From NCBI GenBank assembly GCA_003151375.1, contig PLXI01000243.1, positions 1 through 11,318 on the forward strand: DNA of 11,318 nt. Reading direction: 5' to 3'. The notes under the pieces are model-generated. The model was given only the letters and a program-made list of their open reading frames with translations. It ran no database searches and was not told where the DNA came from. The first letter of the stretch is position 1. Each line of letters begins with the position of its first letter. Source of the DNA: Hyphomicrobiales bacterium (GTDB lineage: Bacteria > Pseudomonadota > Alphaproteobacteria > Rhizobiales > Aestuariivirgaceae). Shown here piece by piece: positions 1 through 7,422 of the stretch. The translations under genes and the position numbers were made by a program.

Positions 1-148
1 CAGGAAAGCGGCGACCCTTTTCCATGCCGGTGAAGCCAGCACTGCGCGATTGACGCAGGCATTCTTCCAGCGACGCATCATCGCTTAATTCTGCGAGATC
101 ATCATTCCACCATGCGATGGGCGACATGCCGAGTTTGGCTTTTAGCAT
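1..148 (-). CDS. iolE: Inosose dehydratase IolE, N-terminal fragment (runs off the left edge)
   Basis: IolE removes water from 2-keto-myo-inositol (scyllo-inosose) to give 3D-trihydroxycyclohexane-1,2-dione, the substrate of IolD, in the cytoplasm. Only the first 49 codons are present. The start ATG (146-148) is preceded by GGAG with a 5-base spacer. The visible protein opens MLKAKLGMSPIAWWNDDL and continues with a Leu-Glu-Glu-Cys-Leu segment and then a Gly-Met-Glu-Lys-Gly-Arg-Arg-Phe-Pro segment. I recognise this as the N-terminus of the IolE family, a xylose-isomerase-like TIM barrel of about 300 residues; the metal-binding residues lie outside the window. It starts 17 bp after the iolD stop, so the two genes are almost certainly cotranscribed and act in consecutive steps. 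The assignment rests on N-terminal sequence plus context. Confidence 0.92.
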   Translation of the reverse strand, partial: MLKAKLGMSPIAWWNDDLAELSDDASLEECLRQSRSAGFTGMEKGRRFP

Positions 149-165
149 AGGTACTCCAAATCTAA

Positions 166-2007
166 TTAAACGCCGATACGTTGTTTCTTGCGCAGGTCAT
201 CTTGATATTTGCGGGCTTCGTTGACTTCTTTGCGCTTTGAAACCGTGGGCACGCCAACGTCCCACATCGCATCTCCGGGCGTCCAGACAAAGGCGTCATT
301 CTCAATCACGATCACCGTCGTGCGGTCTGTGGTCTTGGCCCAATCCATGGCCAGGCCAAGCTCAGCGATGCTGGAAACTTTGCGCGCCAAAGCGCCCATA
401 GACTCCGCGTGTTTTACAAAGTCCACATGGAATAGGTTCTTCACATTGCAGTCTTTGAGAAGATTGTTATAACTCTCGCCGCCTTTGAAATTCTGCAAGC
501 GGTTGATGACGCCGTAGCCGCCGTTATCGCAGATCACCACAATCATTTTGTGGCCGGTGAGCACGGTGGAATAAATGTCGGAATTCATAATGAGATAAGA
601 ACCATCGCCCACCATGACGATGGTGTTGCGGGTTGGATCTGCCATTGCAGCGCCCCAGCCACCGGCCACTTCATAGCCCATGCAAGAGAAGCCATATTCA
701 ACATCAAAAGTATTAGGCGATTTCACCCGCCACACTTTATTGAGTTCGCCCGGCAGACCACCAGCGGCACCCACCACATAATCGCGCTCACCAGCTTTGT
801 CGCAAACCATGCCGACGATTTGGCCATAAGTGGCAATGCCGGAATTTGTGGGCATTTTGTATCCATCAACCGCTTTGTTCCAAATGACCATTTCGTTTTT
901 GGCTTTTTTCGTCCAAGCGGCATCAACCTTGAAGCCGTGCATGGCGGGGACCAATTCTTGCATCGTTACCTTAGCATCGCCCACCACGGCAACCGCCCGG
1001 TGCTTCACCGCATCATAGCGCGCGGCATTGATCGAGATGAATTTCGCATCATGGGCAAAGCATGTCCACGAACCTGTGGTGAAATCTTGCAAACGTGTGC
1101 CAATCGACAAGATCACATCTGCTTCAGCCGCAATGTTATTGGCCGAGGTTGAACCCGTCACGCCCAAGGGGCCAATATAAGTGGTGTGCGAATGCACAAC
1201 GCTGGCTTTGCCCGCCATGGTTTCAGCAATGGGAATACCGTGATCGCTCGCAAACTTCGCCACTTCCGCTTCGGCGCCAGAATAGCGCACACCACCGCCC
1301 GCAATAATCATCGGGCGCTTAGCAGATTTCAAAACTTCTATCGCGGCTTTGAGACGATTTGCATCGGGGCGATTGCGCGCTATCTCATGCACAGTCGGTG
1401 TGAAGAACTCTACGGGATAGTCAAACGCTAATTCCTGAATATCTTGCGGCAGGCCAATGAAAGCTGGCCCACAATCAGCAGGATCAAGCATCGTGGCCAC
1501 CGCTTGCGGCAGAGAGGAGATGATCTGTTCAGGATGGGTGATCCTGTCCCAATAACGTGACACTGGCTTGAAGCCATCATTCACGGTGATGGAGGGAACG
1601 CCATAATGTTCCACCTGTTGCAACACCGGATCAGGCCTGCGGTTTTGGAAGGTGTCTCCCGCCAAGATCAAAATTGGTAAGCGGTTGGCATGGGCCACGC
1701 CTGCGGCAGTGATCATATTGGTGGCCCCGGGGCCGATGGATGATGTGGCAATCATAATTTGTCGGCGCAGTTTGGCTTTGGCAAAGGCCACGGCGGCCAA
1801 CGCCATGGATTGTTCATTCTGCCCGCGCCAGACGGGCAAAATATCTTTCACTTCAAACAATGCTTCCGACAAGCATGTCACATTGCCATGGCCGAAAATG
1901 CCAAAAGCACCAGGAAAAAGCGGCTCACGTTTGCCATCGATCATCGTGAATTGATTGACTAGAAACTTGACGAGAGCTTGCGCCATGGTGAGGCGGATGG
2001 TTGACAT
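166..2007 (-). CDS. iolD: 3D-(3,5/4)-trihydroxycyclohexane-1,2-dione hydrolase IolD
   Basis: A thiamine-diphosphate enzyme that hydrolytically opens the cyclohexane-dione ring made by IolE, giving 5-deoxyglucuronate in myo-inositol catabolism. At 613 residues it has the usual family length. The acetolactate-synthase-like layout is visible. The N-terminal pyrimidine-binding domain carries the cofactor-activating Glu in RGQNEQ (Glu65) and a GPGATN stretch (92-97). A central domain spans about 215-355. The C-terminal pyrophosphate-binding domain has the GDGS motif (467-470), which ends 26 residues later in DNGGYG (Asn495), the metal-binding GDG-X(26)-N pattern. The ATG at 2005-2007 is preceded by GGGAG with a 6-base spacer. 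iolE follows after 17 bp. Upstream is a 94-bp gap after the FG-GAP gene, the largest gap in the lower part of the minus-strand cluster, so iolD could have its own promoter. The motifs appear intact. Confidence 0.97.
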   Translation of the reverse strand: MSTIRLTMAQALVKFLVNQFTMIDGKREPLFPGAFGIFGHGNVTCLSEALFEVKDILPVWRGQNEQSMALAAVAFAKAKLRRQIMIATSSIGPGATNMITAAGVAHANRLPILILAGDTFQNRRPDPVLQQVEHYGVPSITVNDGFKPVSRYWDRITHPEQIISSLPQAVATMLDPADCGPAFIGLPQDIQELAFDYPVEFFTPTVHEIARNRPDANRLKAAIEVLKSAKRPMIIAGGGVRYSGAEAEVAKFASDHGIPIAETMAGKASVVHSHTTYIGPLGVTGSTSANNIAAEADVILSIGTRLQDFTTGSWTCFAHDAKFISINAARYDAVKHRAVAVVGDAKVTMQELVPAMHGFKVDAAWTKKAKNEMVIWNKAVDGYKMPTNSGIATYGQIVGMVCDKAGERDYVVGAAGGLPGELNKVWRVKSPNTFDVEYGFSCMGYEVAGGWGAAMADPTRNTIVMVGDGSYLIMNSDIYSTVLTGHKMIVVICDNGGYGVINRLQNFKGGESYNNLLKDCNVKNLFHVDFVKHAESMGALARKVSSIAELGLAMDWAKTTDRTTVIVIENDAFVWTPGDAMWDVGVPTVSKRKEVNEARKYQDDLRKKQRIGV

Positions 2008-2066
2008 GCTGATCTCCCAGAATTTTCATTCTTCAATCGCAGAAAAAACCCTAGCGCGATAGCCAA

Positions 2067-2082
2067 ATAGAAATTCTTCTAT
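2067..2082. promoter_or_regulatory. 16-bp perfect inverted repeat upstream of iolD (possible operator)
   Basis: ATAGAA-ATTC-TTCTAT is a perfect 6-bp inverted repeat with a 4-base centre, lying 60 bp upstream of the iolD start in an AT-rich 94-bp gap. There is no run of T after it on either strand, so it is not an intrinsic terminator. TAGAA/TTCTA half-sites also occur in the gap upstream of the permease gene. It could be an operator for an inositol-responsive repressor, but no regulator is assigned to it here, and chance palindromes of this size are common in AT-rich DNA. Confidence 0.3.
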
Positions 2083-2101
2083 CAGAACACCTCAAAAGCC
2101 A

Positions 2102-3691
2102 TCAGTCGCTGGCTTGCCATGCTTTGGGGGCTTTGCCCTTTTCGAGGAGGTAGAAACCATCGGCTTTCACATCTTGCCACTCGCCCTTGGTGCCATCGGG
2201 CCAGGTCACACGGACTTGCGTGGCAGTCTGGGCGCCCAAACCCATATGGAGGAAACCGGCTTTGCCTGAAACGTGTCCGCCGCCGATAAAGTTTTCGCGG
2301 CTCATCAACTTGCCATTGGCTTCCTTCACTTCAATCCAGGCACCGATGGCATTTCGGTTGCCACCTTCTTCAGCGAGCTTCACTTCGAGGAAATGCCCGA
2401 GATCAGTCGAGACATTGCGCCAGACTTCAACATTCTCGCGCCGCGCTACGGTGACGAGGTCGAGCTTGCCATCAAGGTTGAGGTCAACAAGCAAGGCACC
2501 GCGATGATTGCGATAACTCAGAATTCCGGCCTTTTCGCCCGATTCCATGAAGTTGCCATCGGGCTTTTGCAGCAGCAGATTGTTGGGGTCCTTCGATGCA
2601 AAATCCGGCATCCTGTCAACGTTGCCCTTGGCAATGAACAGATCATAAAGCCCATCATTGTTCACATCTTCAAACTGCGTGTGCCAGCCCGTGGAAGAGC
2701 GCAAGTCGCCACCGGCATAAGGCCGTTGCGCTGAAGTGCCCATCGCATATTGAGCTTCATGATAAGTGGGCTTGTCAGAACCATCAGATAGAAGCTGCAT
2801 GCGCTGGTCAGCCATGGAAGAGAGGAAATAGGATGGAAAACCGCTGTTGTTGATATCAGCCGATGCAATGCCCATGCCCCAGAGGCGGACATATTTCCAG
2901 CCCTCGTCCTCTGTATAGAGCTTGGGGGCTTGGCCAGCATCCACATGCCACATCTGCTCCTGCCCGCCGACATAGTATTCACGGTCATTCGACACGCGAA
3001 GCGAAGGCGTGCCTGAACGGTTCCAATCGGTGAACAACATTGAAAGTGAGCAGTAAGACGGCGTGAGCGCAATCTGCGGGCCATAGGTCTTTTGATCATC
3101 GGCTGGACGCAACATGAAATTATCGGTGCAATGGCCCCACGGATCATTCTCGAATTTGCGGTCGATATATGTGCCAAATGCCAATGTAGGCAGGTTGTTG
3201 CCCTTCTCCCACGTGGCGCTGAAAGATGTGTGCCAAGCATCACCGCCATCAATGTTCCATTGCTTATTCATCTCAGTGAAATGGCAATGGCCATCGCCGC
3301 GCATGATTTTATTTTCGCCAACACGCAACACCACCAGATCCATGATCCCGTCCCCATCAATATCGATGGGATAGGCACCGGTGACATGGTCGAATTCGAG
3401 GCCAGTGTCCTTGGCCTCTTCAAATTTCAATTCGCCGCCGCGCTTGGATTTGTTGATGAAGAGCCTGGCGTTGTTTTCACCGCCAGCAAAAAAGAGATCG
3501 GGAAAGCCGCCACCATTACAGTCAAAGGCGGCAACACCACCGCCCACCATGTATTGCCAATCCCCCTTGTAGACAGAATTGAGGCCGGAGGTTTCTGTTT
3601 CATTGGCAAAGTGCGGAATGATAACATTGCCTTGCGCCATGGCGCTGGTTCCAAAAGCCAGAAGTGATACGATCAAGCAGGTCTTGAACAT
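2102..3691 (-). CDS. Exported FG-GAP/VCBS beta-propeller protein with C-terminal ASPIC/UnbV domain (CRTAC1-like)
   Basis: A secreted or periplasmic protein of 529 residues. Residues 1-19 form a signal peptide ending in Ala-Met-Ala before Gln20. The body carries repeated calcium-loop motifs of the FG-GAP type: clear ones at 110-118 (DIDGDGIMD), 342-350 (DVNNDGLYD) and 403-411 (DLNLDGKLD), and weaker ones near 57-65, 222-228 and 279-285. This spacing fits a seven-bladed propeller. The C-terminal part, about 445-515, resembles the ASPIC/UnbV domain, with an Asn-Ala-Ile-Gly-Ala segment, an Ile-Gly-Gly-Gly-His segment and Arg-Val-Thr-Trp-Pro-Asp-Gly. No catalytic residues can be assigned, and the biochemical role is unknown. 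Its start lies 2 bp after the stop of the PAP2/haloperoxidase gene, and its ribosome-binding site (GGAG, 6-base spacer) lies within the end of that gene, so the two are translationally coupled and probably work together outside the cytoplasm. Confidence 0.85.
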   Translation of the reverse strand: MFKTCLIVSLLAFGTSAMAQGNVIIPHFANETETSGLNSVYKGDWQYMVGGGVAAFDCNGGGFPDLFFAGGENNARLFINKSKRGGELKFEEAKDTGLEFDHVTGAYPIDIDGDGIMDLVVLRVGENKIMRGDGHCHFTEMNKQWNIDGGDAWHTSFSATWEKGNNLPTLAFGTYIDRKFENDPWGHCTDNFMLRPADDQKTYGPQIALTPSYCSLSMLFTDWNRSGTPSLRVSNDREYYVGGQEQMWHVDAGQAPKLYTEDEGWKYVRLWGMGIASADINNSGFPSYFLSSMADQRMQLLSDGSDKPTYHEAQYAMGTSAQRPYAGGDLRSSTGWHTQFEDVNNDGLYDLFIAKGNVDRMPDFASKDPNNLLLQKPDGNFMESGEKAGILSYRNHRGALLVDLNLDGKLDLVTVARRENVEVWRNVSTDLGHFLEVKLAEEGGNRNAIGAWIEVKEANGKLMSRENFIGGGHVSGKAGFLHMGLGAQTATQVRVTWPDGTKGEWQDVKADGFYLLEKGKAPKAWQASD

Positions 3692-3693
3692 GA

Positions 3694-5010
3694 CTATCTC
3701 CGTGTCTTTAATGCGTTAGTATATTCGCCAATGCACTTGCCATATAGAACGCCTCTTTCAATGGCCGAGCGATAGTGAATGCCACCATAGAGGCGTGATA
3801 TGGCAGCTTCGTGCGCGGCCGCGTCGAAGCTCGAGAAACTCCGCGCCGGAAGGTTGTCAGCTTCACCCGTCTTGTCTACAAATGCGAAATTGTCGCCAAA
3901 CTCTTTGGTCATGACGACGTCAAGGGAACCCGACTGGACGCTGTGGCCAGACAGATAATCCGGAAATGGCGGGGTGATCAGATACGCATCCCACTTTTTA
4001 TCGATATGACGCTGGATGTAGGTCACTGGCCGCAGGAGGCTGTAGAGATATTTGGCATGCCAGGCACCAATCATGGCATCCGCCTGGGCCACGCCTAGAC
4101 GCGCGAGAACATCCACGGTTTTTTCTAGGTCAACATTGTCGCGTTCCAAAATCTGCAGGGCAATGGACATGCCATGGCCTGCGGGAGTCAGGGTGAGCAG
4201 TGGATCGTCGGACCAGAAAGTGGCTATAGCCTTTTGATCTGGTGTTAAGTGAATGCCAACGTCATAAACCTCATAGGCTTCCTTATAGAATGCTGAAGAT
4301 TTATCCTCGCTGTAAGGCAGCGGCGCGCTTAACACGCAAGCCGAGATTTTCGGAATGGCAAAGGTGCGATTGTTGCCCCAATTCGGCAACAGGGGGTGTT
4401 GTTGCAAAGCCTGTTGATTGGTCGGCACCCAATATTGCGGTCCAACCTTTATCTTATAATTCTCAGTAAAGCCCATGTTCTTGATGACAGCACCGCCATC
4501 ATTCTTGGACCAGGCGATGATGGCATCGGCAATGGCTTTGCCGTAGGCAGTGCTGCGCTCGACGACATCGGGTGCCACGCCCGTTGAAACTTTTGCTGTC
4601 ATCTCCGTCGCCAGGGCGCCCATGGCATTCTGGCCGCTGGGACCAGTGTTCTCAAAGAATACCGGGGTGAAAGCTGCCATAGCGGCATTCAGAACGACGT
4701 CATTATTGTATTCTTTTCCGGCTTCGCGCTTGGGCAGAGGCTTAAGGCCATTCAATTGACCAGCCAAGGTTTGCAAATGGTCCGATCCGCTGGCGACAGC
4801 CTCATATGACATCACACCTAGATATCCGAAAGCGCGGGCGGCAACCGGCGGAGAATAGGTTGGGGTATGGCGCACCAGACCATTAATCAGGCCGTACCAG
4901 CGTATGATCACGCTTTGCGTTGTATCCGTGTCTGCGAACGAGGGGCCACTGCTGATAAGCACAGCGCTCAATATGGCAAGGACGGCAACAATTCGTTTCA
5001 ACAGGTTCAT
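3694..5010 (-). CDS. Exported PAP2 / vanadium-dependent haloperoxidase-family protein
   Basis: A 438-residue protein with a signal peptide (residues 1-26, hydrophobic core then Pro-Ser-Phe-Ala before Asp27), so it is probably periplasmic. The C-terminal half contains all three motifs of the superfamily shared by vanadium haloperoxidases and type-2 phosphatidic-acid/acid phosphatases: Lys320-X6-Arg327-Pro328, Ser354-Gly355-His356, and Ser405-Arg406-X5-His412. These residues bind vanadate or phosphate, and one His acts as acid-base or nucleophile. The Pro that usually precedes Ser-Gly-His is Leu353 here. The overall size fits the bacterial haloperoxidase-like branch better than small PAP2 phosphatases; activity cannot be decided from sequence. 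I chose the ATG at 5008-5010 because a GGAAGG site lies 7 bases upstream; an upstream in-frame TTG (5014-5016) sits too close to it. The gene lies 47 bp after the ABC ATPase gene and 2 bp before the beta-propeller gene. Confidence 0.87.
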   Translation of the reverse strand: MNLLKRIVAVLAILSAVLISSGPSFADTDTTQSVIIRWYGLINGLVRHTPTYSPPVAARAFGYLGVMSYEAVASGSDHLQTLAGQLNGLKPLPKREAGKEYNNDVVLNAAMAAFTPVFFENTGPSGQNAMGALATEMTAKVSTGVAPDVVERSTAYGKAIADAIIAWSKNDGGAVIKNMGFTENYKIKVGPQYWVPTNQQALQQHPLLPNWGNNRTFAIPKISACVLSAPLPYSEDKSSAFYKEAYEVYDVGIHLTPDQKAIATFWSDDPLLTLTPAGHGMSIALQILERDNVDLEKTVDVLARLGVAQADAMIGAWHAKYLYSLLRPVTYIQRHIDKKWDAYLITPPFPDYLSGHSVQSGSLDVVMTKEFGDNFAFVDKTGEADNLPARSFSSFDAAAHEAAISRLYGGIHYRSAIERGVLYGKCIGEYTNALKTRR

Positions 5011-5017
5011 AGTCAAA

Positions 5018-5026
5018 CCTTCCCTT
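5018..5026 (-). promoter_or_regulatory. Ribosome-binding site fixing the PAP2/haloperoxidase start
   Basis: AAGGGAAGG on the minus strand ends 7 bases before the ATG at 5008-5010. The alternative in-frame TTG two codons upstream would be only 1 base from it, which decides in favour of the ATG. Confidence 0.6.
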
Positions 5027-5063
5027 CAATTCACTAACATACACCCGCTACAACACGGGAAAT

Positions 5064-5951
5064 CTAGGCGGCATCCCGCAGGGCACCCGGCCCCGGAATG
5101 GCGCCCTTAGGGCATTTGCCAGCGATGATCATGCCGAGCACTTCGTCATGCGTCACATCCTTGGTATAGGCGGTGCCGACAACCTTGCCGTTCTTCATCA
5201 CCACCAAACGGTCGGCGAGATCAAACACGTCATGCAAGTCATGGCTGATCAAAAAGATGCCAATGCCTTCGGCTTTGAGCTGTTTAATAAGTTCGCCCAC
5301 TTGCGCGGTTTCTTGTGGGCCTAAAGCTGCCGTCGGTTCATCCATAATCAAAATCCGGGCATTGAAATGGATCGCTCTAGCAATGGCAACGGATTGGCGT
5401 TGACCGCCAGACAGTTTTGATACCGGCTCTTTGAAGCGGCGGAAATTGGGGTTCAACTTAAACATCACTTTGCGGGTAGCGTCTTCCATGGCCACGTCAT
5501 CTAACGTGCCCAACCTAGTTTTTAATTCGCGGCCAAGATAGAGATTGCCAGCAGCATCCACATTGTCGGCCAAAGCCAGAGTTTGATAAATCGTTTCAAT
5601 GCCATTGGCCTTGGCATCGCGCGGGTTGGTAATCGAAATTTCTTTGCCATCCACAAATATCTGCCCAACATCGCGCTTGTAGGCACCTGAGAGAATTTTG
5701 ATGAGGGTGGATTTGCCAGCACCATTGTGGCCGAGTAGGCCCACCACTTCGCCGGGGTACAAATCAATCGATGCATGATCCACGGCTTTGATGCCACCAA
5801 AGGCGATGGAGATGTCTTTCATCTCCACCAAGGGCGTGCCACGCGCAACTGCTACTGATGCCTTAGGGGCCGAGGCTTTTTTGGCGGGCGTTTTTTTCAC
5901 AACTTTTAACGCCGTTTTCTTTGCAGTCCTTTTAGCCATCATCATTCTCAC
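5064..5951 (-). CDS. Sugar/polyol ABC transporter ATP-binding protein (single ATPase domain)
   Basis: The energising subunit of the importer formed with the permease and XylF-like binding protein. All ABC motifs are present: Walker A GHNGAGKST (74-82), Q-loop Gln123, signature LSGGQRQ (180-186), Walker B ILIMDEP (200-206) and the switch His237. It has one nucleotide-binding domain in 295 residues, unlike the tandem-domain RbsA/XylG proteins of about 500 residues, so two copies must serve each transporter; single-domain forms (FrcA-like) are known in alphaproteobacteria. Residues 6-32 are a Lys/Ala-rich tail with AKK-type repeats, ahead of the domain that begins near residue 40. The GTG start overlaps the permease stop by 4 bp (GTGA); three ATG codons follow at codons 3-5 and could be the true start, shortening the product by 2-4 residues. 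Tight coupling to the permease is clear. The substrate is inferred only from the iol neighbourhood. Confidence 0.95.
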   Translation of the reverse strand: MRMMMAKRTAKKTALKVVKKTPAKKASAPKASVAVARGTPLVEMKDISIAFGGIKAVDHASIDLYPGEVVGLLGHNGAGKSTLIKILSGAYKRDVGQIFVDGKEISITNPRDAKANGIETIYQTLALADNVDAAGNLYLGRELKTRLGTLDDVAMEDATRKVMFKLNPNFRRFKEPVSKLSGGQRQSVAIARAIHFNARILIMDEPTAALGPQETAQVGELIKQLKAEGIGIFLISHDLHDVFDLADRLVVMKNGKVVGTAYTKDVTHDEVLGMIIAGKCPKGAIPGPGALRDAA

Positions 5952-7366
5952 TTTACACTGCGGCGATAGAGTTGATCAACGAAAACGGCGGCAACTAAAA
6001 CCGCGCCCACCACCATGTCGCGGAAGGCCGATTCAAAATTCAGCAAGGTCATGCCCGATTGCAAAGACTGCATCAGCAGAGCGCCAAGCATGGCACCCGA
6101 AACTGTGCCTATGCCGCCTGAAAGCGATGTGCCACCGATCACCACGGCGGCAATCACATAAAGTTCGTTCGATTGGCCCAGCGAATTTGTAGCGGCGTTG
6201 AGGCGCGCTGATGTGATGATGGAGCCAATGCCCACCAAGAATCCCATCAGTATAAAAACCTTCACCGTCAATTTTTTAGTATTGATGCCCGAAAGTTCTG
6301 CCGCTTCGGGGTTGCCACCAGTTGCATAAATATGGCGACCAAAGCTGGTGCGGGTGGCCACAAAACTCATGGCCAAGCCCACGCCAACGGCAATCATGAA
6401 GGGAATAGAATAGCCAGTATATACAATGTAGCCATGTACACAGCGCACCATCTGTTCACCGGCCATGCAAATAGCATTGCCATCCTTGTCTTCAATGCCA
6501 GCAGGAACAGTGATGTGATGATCAGTTGCCCATTGTTTGATAACATTGGGGGCCCAAGGATAAATTGTCACCACCCAAGTCAGCAGTCCAACCATCACGC
6601 TGCCAGCCGCGCCCAAGAACCATTCGGCCCACATCGGACGCAGCGGAAAGTTAAAGCGTTGGCGTTGGCGGCGGCTATTCCAGATGCTATAGACAATGCC
6701 GCTGATGGCGACGACGGCGACGACCCAACTCCAGAACACGCCCAATGAATATTGGGGCACGTTGCCGCCCAGTAATTCAAATGTTGAATCCATTGGGGCC
6801 ACAGTTTCACCGCGGATAATCGCCCAAGCCAAACCACCATAAGCGATTAGGCCGCCCAAGGTCACGATAAATGCTGGAATTCTGGCATAGGCGACCAGGA
6901 CGCCATTGAACCAACCCATGAAACTGCCAAGCGCCAAAGCGCCAAATACGGCAATGATCCAGATGGCGCGATTGCCCTCGCCTAACGCTGGGGCAAGTCG
7001 GAAAACTTGCAAGGTGCCAATAGCCACTGCGACAGTGGAAAGCATAGAGCCAATCGACAAATCAAGCTGGCGCATTACTATGAGCAGCAACATGCCGGTG
7101 GACATGATGGCGATGGAGGCAGTTTGGTTTAACAAATTCCACAAATTGCGCGGAGTGATGAATGAGCCCCCAAAAATCAGTCCATCTGAATCAAAGCCGA
7201 TGGTGGAAAACAAGCGCGAATAAATATCAAAGCCAGCCCATATCACCAACAAGGCAGCGGCCATGCCCAGTATACGCGCATCAATTTCAGTGGCGCGAAG
7301 AAGCCGCGTAATGGGACCCTCTTTTTCTACGGCTGGGCTTTGGCTGGTATTTGGCGTGTTAGACAA
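5948..7366 (-). CDS. Sugar/polyol ABC transporter permease (RbsC/XylH family)
   Basis: The inner-membrane channel subunit of the importer, family BPD_transp_2. At 472 residues it is longer than typical RbsC (about 320) or XylH (about 390). Many hydrophobic segments are visible, roughly at 31-48, 82-98, 104-120, 134-155, 162-180, 208-228, 250-268, 320-337, 368-384, 401-415 and 450-463. The cytoplasmic coupling segment reads YATGGNPEAAELSGIN (347-362), and the conserved GGTSLSGGIGTVSGA stretch is at 411-425. Extra length lies between about 230 and 315, including a loop with Cys300 and Cys309. I chose the TTG at 7364-7366 because GAGGGAG lies 6 bases upstream; an in-frame TTG at 7379-7381 would leave that site within the gene. 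The stop overlaps the ATPase start. Upstream, 185 bp separate it from the binding-protein gene and include a terminator. Confidence 0.94.
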   Translation of the reverse strand: MSNTPNTSQSPAVEKEGPITRLLRATEIDARILGMAAALLVIWAGFDIYSRLFSTIGFDSDGLIFGGSFITPRNLWNLLNQTASIAIMSTGMLLLIVMRQLDLSIGSMLSTVAVAIGTLQVFRLAPALGEGNRAIWIIAVFGALALGSFMGWFNGVLVAYARIPAFIVTLGGLIAYGGLAWAIIRGETVAPMDSTFELLGGNVPQYSLGVFWSWVVAVVAISGIVYSIWNSRRQRQRFNFPLRPMWAEWFLGAAGSVMVGLLTWVVTIYPWAPNVIKQWATDHHITVPAGIEDKDGNAICMAGEQMVRCVHGYIVYTGYSIPFMIAVGVGLAMSFVATRTSFGRHIYATGGNPEAAELSGINTKKLTVKVFILMGFLVGIGSIITSARLNAATNSLGQSNELYVIAAVVIGGTSLSGGIGTVSGAMLGALLMQSLQSGMTLLNFESAFRDMVVGAVLVAAVFVDQLYRRSVK

Positions 7367-7372
7367 GTGCTG

Positions 7373-7379
7373 CTCCCTC
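7373..7379 (-). promoter_or_regulatory. Ribosome-binding site fixing the permease start
   Basis: GAGGGAG on the minus strand lies 6 bases before a TTG codon at 7364-7366. The spacing and strength favour this TTG over the upstream in-frame TTG at 7379-7381, which overlaps the site and has no comparable sequence ahead of it. Confidence 0.6.
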
Positions 7380-7422
7380 AAATTTGTTGGCCGGTGCGCG
7401 GCTCTTGGTATTACCTTCTAAA

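Noticed and set aside
550..1152. A 200-codon open frame on the plus strand opposite iolD.
   Set aside because: It lies entirely within the well-conserved iolD gene, has no recognisable protein features and no good ribosome-binding site; it is a shadow frame.
2096..2115. Possible terminator at the end of the FG-GAP gene (AAGCCA/TGGCTT, 8-base loop, followed by a short T-run).
   Set aside because: The stem is only 6 bp and weak, it includes the end of the coding sequence, and the T-run is just four residues partly within the stem; insufficient to call.
3092..3667. A 191-codon open frame on the plus strand opposite the FG-GAP gene.
   Set aside because: It is antisense to a gene with a signal peptide and clear repeats, and its translation resembles no family I know.
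5044..5059. CCCG/CGGG hairpin between the ATPase and PAP2 genes.
   Set aside because: Only 4 bp of stem with an 8-base loop and no T-run; expected by chance.
5064..5951. Is the single-domain ATPase a truncated tandem-domain XylG/RbsA?
   Set aside because: The domain is complete, both ends are tightly packed against neighbours, no remnant of a second domain is visible, and single-domain versions are known in this family.
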